Source of the DNA: Serinicoccus marinus DSM 15273
GTDB taxonomy: Bacteria; Actinomycetota; Actinomycetes; Actinomycetales; Dermatophilaceae
Direction: 5' to 3'
DNA length: 64,000 nt
Assembly: GCF_008386315.1 (NCBI RefSeq)
Contig: NZ_CP043808.1
Location: forward strand, 1,116,001-1,180,000
Under the pieces are notes generated by a model. It saw only the letters and a list, made by a program, of their open reading frames with translations. It was not told the DNA's origin and searched no databases. Shown one piece after another: positions 41,596 through 49,821 of this stretch. How positions within the stretch are numbered: position 1 is the stretch's first letter; every line of letters starts with the position of its first letter. The position numbers and the translations under genes are program-made.

Positions 41596-43008
41596 ATGAC
41601 CGCCCCTCTCGCCTTTCCCGACGGTTTCCTCCTCGGGGCCGCCACCGCGGCCTACCAGATCGAAGGGGCGGTCCACGAGGACGGCCGGGCCGACTGCATC
41701 TGGGAACCCTTCTCCGCGACCCCGGGCAAGGTGGTGGAGGGGCATACCGGGGCGGTGGCCTGCGACCACTACCACCGGATGCCGCAGGACGTGTCGCTCA
41801 TGCGTGCGCTCGGTCTCGGGGCCTACCGGTTCTCGGTGTCCTGGGCGCGGGTCTGCCCGGACGGGCGCACGGTCAACCCCCGAGGACTGGACTTCTACTC
41901 CCGGTTGGTCGACGAGCTGCTGGGCGCCGACATCCTGCCCTGGGTGACGCTCTACCACTGGGACATACCGCAGGCGCTGGAGGAGGAGGGCGGCTGGGCC
42001 GACCGCGGGGTGGTCGACCGGTTCGTCGACTACGCGCTGGCGGTCCACGACCGGATCGGGGACCGGGTGCGGCAGCTCACGACGCTCAACGAACCGTGGT
42101 GCTCGGCCTTCCTCGGGTATGCCGCCGGCGTGCACGCCCCCGGGCGCACCGACCCGCAGGACGGGTTGCGGGCCGCCCACCATCTCCTGCTCTCCCACGG
42201 CCGCGCCGTGAGTGCACTGCGCGAGCGGGACCCCGGGCTGGAGCTGGGCCTGACCCTCAACTTCACCGAGATGCAGCCGCAGGATCCCGCGTCGGCGGAC
42301 GACCAGGACGCGGCGCGACGGCTCGACGGACTGGCGAACCGCTTCTTCATCGAGCCGATCACGCGGGGTGCCTACCCGCCGGACGTCCTGGACGACCTGG
42401 GCGAGCTGTGGCCGCGCGACCTGGTGCAGGCGGGCGACCTGGAGACGATCTCGACGCCGATCGACGTGCTCGGGGTCAACTTCTACGCCAGCAGCATGGT
42501 CACCGGCCCCGCCCCGGAGGCCGCACGAGAGGCCGCCCGCCAGGCCCGCGCTCACGACGGCCCCTCACCCAACGTCGGGTCCGAGCACGTGGTGACGGTC
42601 CGCCGTGGCATACCCGTCAGCGACATGGGCTGGGAGATCCGGCCCCCGGCGCTGCACGAACTCCTGGTGCGGTTGCAGCGGGACTACACCGGCCCCGCCG
42701 GCACCCGGCTCTACGTGACCGAGAACGGCGCGGCCATGCCGGACGTCCCCGACGAGGAGGGCTTCGTCGACGACCAGGACCGGATCGCCTACCTGGAGGG
42801 CCATCTGCGGGCGGTCCACGGCGCGATCACGGAGGGCGCCGACGTCCGCGGCTACTTCGTGTGGTCGCTGCTGGACAACTACGAGTGGGCCTTCGGCTAC
42901 ACCAAGCGCTTCGGCATCGTCCGGGTCGACTACGACACGCAGCGCCGCATCCCCAAGGCGAGCGCCCACTGGTATGCAGACGTCGCTCGCTCTGGCTCGA
43001 TCGGCTAG
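41596..43008 (+). CDS. GH1 family beta-glucosidase
   Basis: 470 residues. Retaining glycosidase: acid/base Glu166 in TLNEPW, nucleophile Glu376 in VTENGAAM, N-terminal FLLGAATAAYQIEGAV, and C-terminal WSLLDNYEWAFGYTKRFGIV. No signal peptide, so it hydrolyses imported oligosaccharides in the cytosol. ATG 41596 follows AAGGAG. It is near but not in an operon with the sugar ABC importer. Its TAG stop overlaps the TAG of the convergent gene in the shared palindrome CTAG (43005-43008). Confidence 0.94.
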   Translation: MTAPLAFPDGFLLGAATAAYQIEGAVHEDGRADCIWEPFSATPGKVVEGHTGAVACDHYHRMPQDVSLMRALGLGAYRFSVSWARVCPDGRTVNPRGLDFYSRLVDELLGADILPWVTLYHWDIPQALEEEGGWADRGVVDRFVDYALAVHDRIGDRVRQLTTLNEPWCSAFLGYAAGVHAPGRTDPQDGLRAAHHLLLSHGRAVSALRERDPGLELGLTLNFTEMQPQDPASADDQDAARRLDGLANRFFIEPITRGAYPPDVLDDLGELWPRDLVQAGDLETISTPIDVLGVNFYASSMVTGPAPEAAREAARQARAHDGPSPNVGSEHVVTVRRGIPVSDMGWEIRPPALHELLVRLQRDYTGPAGTRLYVTENGAAMPDVPDEEGFVDDQDRIAYLEGHLRAVHGAITEGADVRGYFVWSLLDNYEWAFGYTKRFGIVRVDYDTQRRIPKASAHWYADVARSGSIG

Positions 43009-43814
43009 CGCGGGCTGGGCGGATCGTCTCGTGGCGCTCCGTGGGTCCCCGTCGCGGGCACCGAGGTGAGCAGGTCGGCGGCCTCCAGCATGGCGGGGCC
43101 GTACCACGTGAGCACCCTGCCGCTGACGAGCCGCGTCGGGGTGCGGGAGAAGGCCTCCGGCCCGTCCTGCCCGGTGAAGACGTAGGGCTCGTCCGGAAGC
43201 AGCACGACGTCGGCACCGGCGCGGTCGAGGTCGTCCACCTCGACCCTCGGGTAGCGGTCCTCGTCGCCGGCGTAGACGTTGGCCAGCCCCGCGCGGTCGA
43301 GCAGGTCGGTGGTGTAGGTCCGGGCACCGACGACCATCCACGGGTCGCGCCAGATCGGCACGGCGACGCGCGCCCGGGGCGGGGTGCCCGGCCCGGGGGC
43401 CCAGCGACGCTCCACCTCGGTCAGCCACGCCGGCTCGCCCCACCCCAGGACGTCGACGAGCAGCGTGCGCAGCACGCGCAGCGCGTCGTCGACCGACTCC
43501 ACCACCCCGACCCAGACCGGTATGCCCGCCTCGCGCAGCCGTCGCACGTCCAGCTCGCGGTTCTCCTCCTGGACGCAGACGACCAGCTCGGGAGCGAGCG
43601 CCGCCACCGCGGCCCGGTCCGGGTTCTTGGTGCCCCGGACCCGCGGGACGTCGAGGTCGGCGGGGTGGGTGCACCAGTCGGTGGCGCCCACGAGGGCCTC
43701 GCGCCGGGTCGCCGCCAGCGCCTCGGTGAGCGAGGGCACGAGGGACACCACCCTGGTCACCGCGCCCTGGGGCAGCGGCACCGTCGCACCGAGGTCGTCC
43801 TGGACCGTCCTCAC
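43005..43814 (-). CDS. Helical-backbone metal receptor (BtuF-like) protein
   Basis: 269 residues. VVSLVPSLTEALAAT and GATDWCTHPADLDVPRVRGT fit the N-terminal lobe of cobalamin/iron receptor domains; ALAPELVVCVQEENRELDV and DDLDRAGADVVLLPDEPYVF fit the rest. No signal peptide or lipobox, so unlike classic BtuF it is probably cytosolic, with an unknown ligand. GTG 43814 overlaps the stop of the upstream uridylyltransferase gene, so the two are co-translated; the link to nucleotide sugars is unclear. Confidence 0.82.
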   Translation of the reverse strand: MRTVQDDLGATVPLPQGAVTRVVSLVPSLTEALAATRREALVGATDWCTHPADLDVPRVRGTKNPDRAAVAALAPELVVCVQEENRELDVRRLREAGIPVWVGVVESVDDALRVLRTLLVDVLGWGEPAWLTEVERRWAPGPGTPPRARVAVPIWRDPWMVVGARTYTTDLLDRAGLANVYAGDEDRYPRVEVDDLDRAGADVVLLPDEPYVFTGQDGPEAFSRTPTRLVSGRVLTWYGPAMLEAADLLTSVPATGTHGAPRDDPPSPR

Positions 43815-45204
43815 GACGCGCCCAGCGTGGTCCCGTCCTCGACGGTGCCGCCCTCCGGTCCGAGCACGGCCCCCCCGACGACGCGGACGTCGCGGCCGAA
43901 GCGCCAGTCGCCCTGCACCTCGAGCCGCTCGGCCTCGACCAGCGAGGGCACCCCGGCGGGGAAGCGCTCGTCGAAGTCGCCGATCATCCCGTAATGCTCC
44001 TTGCTCAGGTCGACCACCGGCGCCGGGTCCACGGTCCTGCGCAGCCGGTAGGAGGTGTCGTCGACGGCATACACGTCCGAGCGCAGCAGCGCCAGCTCGT
44101 TGGTGGTCTTGACCGGCACGAAGCGGTCCCGGGTCACGGCGACCGACGCGGCGTCGTCGAAGAGCTCGACGGCGCTGCCCATCGCCGACTCGATCTGGAC
44201 GACCGGGGTCGAAGCCTTGTCCTTGGGGTCGACCGTCTTGGCGTTGCGGATGAGCGGGAGCTCCATGACCCCGTCCCGCTCGGCGAGCATCGCGCGCAGC
44301 CGCTCGAGGTCGAACCACAGGTTGTTGGTGTTGACGTAGGGGTGCTTCTCGCCGTCCATGAAGTGGACCATCTCCTCCTCCGCCGTCTGCGCGGTGTCGC
44401 GCAGCACCAGCCGGCCGTCCGCGCGGCGGCGGACGAGGTGGCCGCCCTTCTTGTCCATCTCGGTGCGGCGGCAGACCTCGGCGGCGAAACCGGCGCGCTG
44501 GCCGCGAACCACGCCGCCACCCGCCCGTCGGGGACCGCGCCGAGATTGTCGACGTTGGAGACGAAGGCATACCGGAAACCACCCTCGAGCAGCCGGTCGA
44601 GGAGCCCGCTCGCCAGCAGCGAGGGGTAGAGGTCGCCGTGGCCGGGCGGGCACCACTCCAGCCCGGGGTCGGCCTCCCAGGTGACGGGGGTGAGGTCGTC
44701 GGCGCGCAGCTTGGGCTCCTGGCTCTGCAGGAAGTCCAGCGGTAGGCCCGGCACCTCCAGGTCGGGGTAGCGCGCCAGCACCTCCAGCGTGGCCTCCCGG
44801 GTGGAGAAGCTGTCCATGAAGGTCAGCGGCAGCCGCACGCCGTAGCGTTCCCGCAGCGCGAGCACCTGGCGCACCGTGATGTCGAGGAAGGTGAGGTCGC
44901 CTCGGACCGGGAGCAGCGACTTCGGGCCGGCCAGCCCCATCGAGGTGCCGAGCCCGCCGTTGAGGGTGATGACGGCGGTCGCGCCGAGCGCCTCGGCGGC
45001 CTCCTCCTCGGTGACCTGCACCTGGTCGAGATGGGCGGCGGGCAGGGCCGGCTCCACGTCGGCCTCCGCGATGAGCCCCGTCGCCCCGGCCGCGAGGTTC
45101 TCGTAGTGGCGGGCGAAGGTGTCCCGTGCCGGCCGGCTGACGCCGGCCTGCTCCATGCGGTCCAGGGCCTGGGCGAGTCCGGGTGTGCTCGTGCTCGTGC
45201 TCAT
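43811..45204 (-). CDS. UTP-glucose-1-phosphate uridylyltransferase, UDPGP family (one frameshift)
   Basis: About 464 residues when repaired. The eukaryote-like UDPGP family: LNGGLGTSMGLAGPKSLLPV (about 78-97) binds UTP, then VSNVDNLGAVPDG, TEMDKKGGHLVRR, and NTNNLWFDLERL. Makes UDP-glucose for cell wall and polysaccharides. The frame breaks near 44495 between AAWFAAS and GFAAEVCRR; the two halves join perfectly with a one-base change. ATG 45204 has a leaderless TAGGTT box. Downstream it overlaps the metal-receptor gene. Confidence 0.9.
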
Positions 45205-45211
45205 GGGCACC

Positions 45212-45217
45212 AACCTA
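45212..45217 (-). promoter_or_regulatory. Leaderless -10 box (TAGGTT) for UDPGP gene
   Basis: TAGGTT on the minus strand, seven bases before ATG 45204. Confidence 0.45.
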
Positions 45218-45238
45218 CTGAACGGGGCGCCAGCGGCG

Positions 45239-46099
45239 TCAGCGTGACCCGAGGGGGAAGAGCACGGGAGTCCGCGCCGTGTAGGCCTCGTAGTTGTCCT
45301 GGCCGCCCCATCGCTCGTCGGCCCGGCGCTCCAGCGCCGGGACCCCGCTGCCGAAGCGCAGCAGCAGGTAGATGAGCACCGGGGAGACCAGCGTGACGTG
45401 CTGCCAGCCGGAGAGCGCCGGGAGCGCCACCAGGGCGACGCCGGTCCAGAGCAGGATCTCGCCGACGTAGTTGGGGTGCCGGGAGATCGACCACAGACCG
45501 GACCGGATGAAGTCACCCTCGTTCGCCGGGTCGGCCTCGAAGGCCGACTTCTGCGCGTCGGCGACCGCCTCGAACCCGAAGCCGAGGAGCCAGACCACGA
45601 TCCCGGCATACCCGAGGACGCCCAGCGGCTCCCGGGTGCCGGAGGTGATCGCGGCCAGCGCCGCGCCGGCGGTGAAGGTGACCCACAGGCCCTGCACCGT
45701 CCACACGAGCAGGAACCTCCGCCAGTCCTGCTTGAGCTCGTCGAAGCGGCCGTCCTTGCCCGCCTTCGTGACCCGCCGGAAGAGGAAGACCCCGAGCCGC
45801 AGCGCCCAGAGGAGCACCATCAGCGCGAGGACCCAGGTGCGGGCGTCGCGGTCCCCGACGAGGACCAGGGCCAGGATCGCCAGGAGCTGGAAGGTGAGGG
45901 ACCCGGTGAGGTCGAAGAATCGCTCGGTCTGCGCCAGGAACGAGGGGACGTAGACGACCCAGTTCAGGACGAAGGCGAGGGCGACCAGCAGCAGCATGAG
46001 CGGCAGGCCGTCGGCGACACGGTGCCCTCCGTCCGAGGCGGCGACCGCGAGGAGCAGCCCGCCGAGGGTGGCAGCGCCAGCGAGGACGAGGCTCGTCAC
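45239..46099 (-). CDS. DUF1295 membrane protein (steroid reductase/ICMT-like)
   Basis: 286 residues, about seven membrane helices. The C-terminal segment DFIRSGLWSISRHPNYVGEI (about 200-220) is the DUF1295 signature, related to the cofactor-binding region of steroid 5-alpha-reductases and isoprenylcysteine methyltransferases. Substrate unknown. GTG 46099 with a leaderless TAGGCT box. Lies between UDPGP and the ABC operon in the same direction. Confidence 0.87.
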   Translation of the reverse strand: MTSLVLAGAATLGGLLLAVAASDGGHRVADGLPLMLLLVALAFVLNWVVYVPSFLAQTERFFDLTGSLTFQLLAILALVLVGDRDARTWVLALMVLLWALRLGVFLFRRVTKAGKDGRFDELKQDWRRFLLVWTVQGLWVTFTAGAALAAITSGTREPLGVLGYAGIVVWLLGFGFEAVADAQKSAFEADPANEGDFIRSGLWSISRHPNYVGEILLWTGVALVALPALSGWQHVTLVSPVLIYLLLRFGSGVPALERRADERWGGQDNYEAYTARTPVLFPLGSR

Positions 46100-46106
46100 G
46101 CAGGTC

Positions 46107-46112
46107 AGCCTA
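46107..46112 (-). promoter_or_regulatory. Leaderless -10 box (TAGGCT) for DUF1295 gene
   Basis: TAGGCT on the minus strand, seven bases before GTG 46099. Confidence 0.45.
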
Positions 46113-46143
46113 CGGTCGTGGGGGCCTCCCCTGCCCGGCAGTG

Positions 46144-46184
46144 CGCACATCGACCCCGGGAGGATTCCCCGGGGTCGATGTGCG
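46144..46184. terminator. Terminator-like hairpin after the sugar ABC operon
   Basis: A perfect 17-base stem (arms 46144-46160 and 46168-46184, loop 7 bases) right after the stop of the permease gene. There is no T-run on either side, so it may act with Rho or protect mRNA ends. Confidence 0.7.
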
Positions 46185-46194
46185 TGATGGCCGC

Positions 46195-47133
46195 TCAGCC
46201 CTTCACACCGCCGGCCAGCAGACCGCGGACGAAGTAGCGCTGCAGCAACAGGAAGACGGTCACCGGGACGACCATGGCGACGAAGGCGCCGGCCGACAGC
46301 AGGTGCCAGGCGGTCCCGCGCGTCCCGGTCAGGTCCGCCAGGCGGACCGTCAGCGGCGCCACCTCCTGCGCCGAGCCGAAGACCAGTCCGACGAGCAGGT
46401 CGTTCCAGACCCAGAGGAACTGGAAGATCCCGAAGGCCGCGATCGCCGGCACGAGCAGGGGCAGCAGCACTTGGAAGAAGATCTTCACGTGGCCCGCCCC
46501 GTCGACGCGTGCCGCCTCCACGAGGGACCGGGGGATGTCCATCATGAAGTTGTGCAGGAGGAAGATCGCCAGCGGCAGCGCGAAGATGGTGTGTGAGAGC
46601 CAGATCGGCCAGAACGACCCGACGATGCCCCAGTTGTTGTACTGCGTCAGGAGCGGGATCATCGTGATCTGGATCGGGACGATCTGCAGCGCGAAGACCG
46701 CGACGAACAAGATGTTGCGACCCCGGAACTCCAGCCACGCGAAGGCGTAGGCCGCCAGCAGTGCCAGCGTGATGGGGATGATGACGGCGGGCAACGTGAT
46801 GACGATGGTGTTGATGAAGACATCGATGAAGTTCGTCGAGCCTCCGTAGAGCACCGCGTCGTAGTTGGCCCAGGTCACCTGCGGGTCGCTGAAGAAGGTC
46901 CACCATCCCGAGGTGCGGATGTCGATCTCCGGGCGGAAGGAGGTGACGAACAGCCCGAGCGTCGGGATGCTCCACAGGATAGCGATGACGATCGCGATCA
47001 CGCTGGCCCACGGCGAGGACAGCTTGGTCTTCGCGTCGACCGCCCGCTGCTCGGCCTTGGTGAGCTTGCGCGGCGGGGTGCTCTTGGCCGGGGTGGTGCC
47101 GGCCGTGTCGGCGGTGTCGGTGCTGGTGCTCAT
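46195..47133 (-). CDS. Carbohydrate ABC transporter permease (MalG type)
   Basis: 312 residues. A charged cytosolic N-terminus (1-40), six membrane helices, and the EAA loop EAARVDGAGHVKIFFQVLLP (about 207-226) that docks the ATPase. Second permease of the sugar importer. ATG 47133 overlaps the MalF-type stop. Ends in the family-typical RYFVRGLLAGGVKG. Confidence 0.94.
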   Translation of the reverse strand: MSTSTDTADTAGTTPAKSTPPRKLTKAEQRAVDAKTKLSSPWASVIAIVIAILWSIPTLGLFVTSFRPEIDIRTSGWWTFFSDPQVTWANYDAVLYGGSTNFIDVFINTIVITLPAVIIPITLALLAAYAFAWLEFRGRNILFVAVFALQIVPIQITMIPLLTQYNNWGIVGSFWPIWLSHTIFALPLAIFLLHNFMMDIPRSLVEAARVDGAGHVKIFFQVLLPLLVPAIAAFGIFQFLWVWNDLLVGLVFGSAQEVAPLTVRLADLTGTRGTAWHLLSAGAFVAMVVPVTVFLLLQRYFVRGLLAGGVKG

Positions 47134-48110
47134 CGCTGCTCCTCCGCCAGCTTCATCTGGCGCACGTTGTAGACCACGACCGGGACGACCATGACGAAGA
47201 GCAGCACCGCGAGGCTGGCACCGATGCCACCCTCACCGCGCACGAAGCTCCGGGTGTAGAACTCGTTGGCCACGATCGAGGTGTCGAAGTTGCCGCCGGT
47301 CATCGTGAAGACGATGTCGAAGACCTTGAGGGTCGCCATCGCGATCGTGGTGATGACGACGACGACGGCGGGACGGATGGACGGGACGGTCACCGAGCGG
47401 AACATCTGCCAGTTGCTGACGCCGTCGAGCTTGGCGGCCTCGATGATGTCGTCCGGGATCGCCTTGATCGAGGCCGACAGGATCGTCATCGCGAAGCCGG
47501 ACTGGATCCAGATCATCACGGCGATCAGGAAGAAGGTGTTCCAGGGCCAGCTGAGCAGGAACTGCTGGCTGTCGAAGCCGAGCCAGACCAGCAGCTGGTT
47601 GGCCAGGCCCGTCTGAGGCCGGTCGGTGGGCTTGAAGTCGTAGACGAACTTCCAGATGATGCTCGCCCCGACCATCGAGATCGCCATCGGGAGGAAGACC
47701 AGGGTCTTGGCGAGCTTCTCGAAGCGGGTCCGGTCCACGAGCACGGCATACACCAGCCCGATCGCCGCCGACAGCAGTGGCACCAAGATCACCCACAGGA
47801 AGGTGTTGAGCAGCACGATCCGCAGCGCCGAGTTGCCGAAGACGTCGGCGTAGTTCTGCACACCGACCCAGTCCTGGCCGTTGTCGCTGCGGAACGAGTT
47901 CATGATCGTCACGATGGCGGGGTAGACCAGCCCGAAGACGACCAGCAGGGCTGCCGGGCCCAAGAACGCCAGCACCGTGATCCACAGGGGCATCCGAGGG
48001 CGGTCGGCGAGGAAGAGCACGAGTGCCATCACTGCCACGAACAGCAGGATCGCGATCCCCATGACGAGGAACTTCTCCACCGGTGTCCCGGTGTTGAGCA
48101 AAAACTCCAT
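47130..48110 (-). CDS. Carbohydrate ABC transporter permease (MalF type)
   Basis: 326 residues with eight predicted helices and the EAA loop EAAKLDGVSNWQMFRSVTVP (about 238-257). ATG 48110 (MEFLLNTGTPVEKFL) is preferred over 48143, which starts in the intergenic hairpin-like GC run. AAAGGA lies upstream. Overlaps the MalG-type gene by four bases. Confidence 0.93.
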   Translation of the reverse strand: MEFLLNTGTPVEKFLVMGIAILLFVAVMALVLFLADRPRMPLWITVLAFLGPAALLVVFGLVYPAIVTIMNSFRSDNGQDWVGVQNYADVFGNSALRIVLLNTFLWVILVPLLSAAIGLVYAVLVDRTRFEKLAKTLVFLPMAISMVGASIIWKFVYDFKPTDRPQTGLANQLLVWLGFDSQQFLLSWPWNTFFLIAVMIWIQSGFAMTILSASIKAIPDDIIEAAKLDGVSNWQMFRSVTVPSIRPAVVVVITTIAMATLKVFDIVFTMTGGNFDTSIVANEFYTRSFVRGEGGIGASLAVLLFVMVVPVVVYNVRQMKLAEEQR

Positions 48111-48196
48111 GGATGAGTCCTTTCCGGCGGGCTGCGGCGCCACGGACGGCGGGGGGGCGGGCGGTGAGACACCGCCCGCCCCGCGCCGTCAGCGGG

Positions 48197-49570
48197 TCAG
48201 TCCCAGCTGTTCTCGATGGAGTCGAGCACCGACTGGGTGTCCTCGCCGGTGATCCAGTTGGTCATGCCGGTCCAGAAGGACCCGGTGCCGACCGCGGCCG
48301 GCATGAGGTCGGAGCCGTCGAACCGGAACTCCGTCGCCTCGTCGGTCAGCAGCTCGTAGGCCAGCTGGTCGATGGGGGACTTCAGGTTGGCCGGGTCGAG
48401 GCCGGAGTTGGCCGAGACCCATCCGGGGGAGGAGACCTTCGCCTTGGCGTTGGACCACTCGGGGCTCGCGAGGTAGGCCTGCAGGGCCTGGACCTCAGGA
48501 CGGTCGGCGAACATCAGCGTGAACTCGCCACCACCCAGCAGTGGCTGCTCGTCGGGGTCGTTGCCCGGCAGGTAGAACGCGAAGACGTCGCCGTCTTCGG
48601 CGACGTTGGTACCCTCCGGCCAGTTGGCCTGGTAGAAGGACGCCTGCCGGTGCAGGAAGCACGACCCGTCGAGAATGGGCAGCCCGGCCTCGCCGAAGGG
48701 CACGGTGGCGATCGACTCCACGCCACCGAGGCCTCCGTTGACCATCTGCTCGTCCTTGAGCACCTGGCCGGCCTGGTCCAGCGCCTCGACGACCTGGTCG
48801 TCGTTGAAGGGGATCTCGTGCTCGACCCACTGGTCGTAGGCCTCCGGCCCGGCGGTCCGCAGCATCATGTCTTCCAACCAGTCTGTGGCCGGCCAGCCGG
48901 TGGCGTTGCCGGACTCGATGCCAGCGCACCAGGGCTTGGCGTCCGGGTGGTCCGAGGCGATCTGCTCAGAGAGCGCCATGAGGTCGTCCCAGGTCTCGGG
49001 GATCTGGTAGCCGTTCTCCTCGAAGGCTCCCGGGGAGTACCACACGAAGGACTTGGCGTTGGCGCCGAGCGGAGCGGCGTAGTACGTGCCGTCGTCCGTG
49101 CCGTAGCCCTTCCAGGACTCGTTGTAGTACTCGTCGACGTTGGCCTCGGCCTGCTCGCCGACCGGGAAGACCGAGTCCGGGAAGTCGGTGACGAGGCGCT
49201 CGACGAGACCGGGCTGGGGGATGTAGGCCATGTCGGGGGCGTTGCCGGACTCGAGCCGCACGGGGAGCTGAGTCTCGAACTGGCGGGAGCCCTCGTACTC
49301 CACCGTCACGCCGGTGCAGTCCTCGAAGGGGATGAAGGCGTCGATGTGGGACTGGTCCTCGGGGGAGACGATCGAGGTGTAGACGCTCACACTCGTCCCC
49401 TCGAGGTCGCCGTACTCCTGGTACGGCTCGCAGGCGACGTCGACCGACGACAGGGCCTCGTCGACGTTGTCGCCGCCGGCCCCCTCGCCGCCGCCGCAGG
49501 CGGCCAACGTGACTCCCGCCAGGCCGAGGGTCGCTGTCATCGCCAGCCGGCGAGTAGTGCTTCTGCGCAT
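48197..49570 (-). CDS. Sugar ABC transporter substrate-binding lipoprotein
   Basis: 457 residues. Lipoprotein signal peptide with lipobox LAAC (Cys25), then a Gly-rich linker and a periplasmic-binding fold of family 1 (ESGNAPDMAYIPQPGLVERL, YYAAPLGANAKSFVWYSPGA, ETWDDLMALSEQI). The sugar is unknown; alpha- or beta-glucosides are plausible given the GH1 gene nearby. ATG 49570 with AAAGGA upstream. First gene of the operon; no ATPase gene follows. Confidence 0.93.
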   Translation of the reverse strand: MRRSTTRRLAMTATLGLAGVTLAACGGGEGAGGDNVDEALSSVDVACEPYQEYGDLEGTSVSVYTSIVSPEDQSHIDAFIPFEDCTGVTVEYEGSRQFETQLPVRLESGNAPDMAYIPQPGLVERLVTDFPDSVFPVGEQAEANVDEYYNESWKGYGTDDGTYYAAPLGANAKSFVWYSPGAFEENGYQIPETWDDLMALSEQIASDHPDAKPWCAGIESGNATGWPATDWLEDMMLRTAGPEAYDQWVEHEIPFNDDQVVEALDQAGQVLKDEQMVNGGLGGVESIATVPFGEAGLPILDGSCFLHRQASFYQANWPEGTNVAEDGDVFAFYLPGNDPDEQPLLGGGEFTLMFADRPEVQALQAYLASPEWSNAKAKVSSPGWVSANSGLDPANLKSPIDQLAYELLTDEATEFRFDGSDLMPAAVGTGSFWTGMTNWITGEDTQSVLDSIENSWD

Positions 49571-49674
49571 CGTCGCGCGTCCTTTCTGAAGAACTTCCCC
49601 GCATCCCGGATCGTGGGGACGTGGGCACGGGGTCCTATCGCAGCACCCCGACCTGTCGGGCACAAGCATTCGCG

Positions 49675-49684
49675 GTTACGTAAC
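49675..49684. promoter_or_regulatory. Probable operator (GTTACGTAAC) upstream of the sugar ABC operon
   Basis: The palindrome GTTACGTAAC, with an adjacent GTAAC half-site, stands out as an AT-containing island in GC-rich DNA about 105 bases upstream of the lipoprotein ATG. A second palindrome, CCCGACCTGTCGGG (49647-49660), lies closer. Such sites usually bind LacI-family repressors; none is encoded in this window. The region 49571-49821 otherwise holds the icmF promoter (TACCAT at 49780-49785). Confidence 0.55.
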
Positions 49685-49821
49685 GGTAACGATCTCTTCC
49701 GGCTCCGGGGAGAGGCGTGCGACCAGCGGACCGGAGGCGCCCGGTTGACGAGCACGTCAAGGAGGCCGCGCCGGTCCATTACCATCGAGGGGTCAGCCCG
49801 CACTCGAGGAGGAGAGCACCG

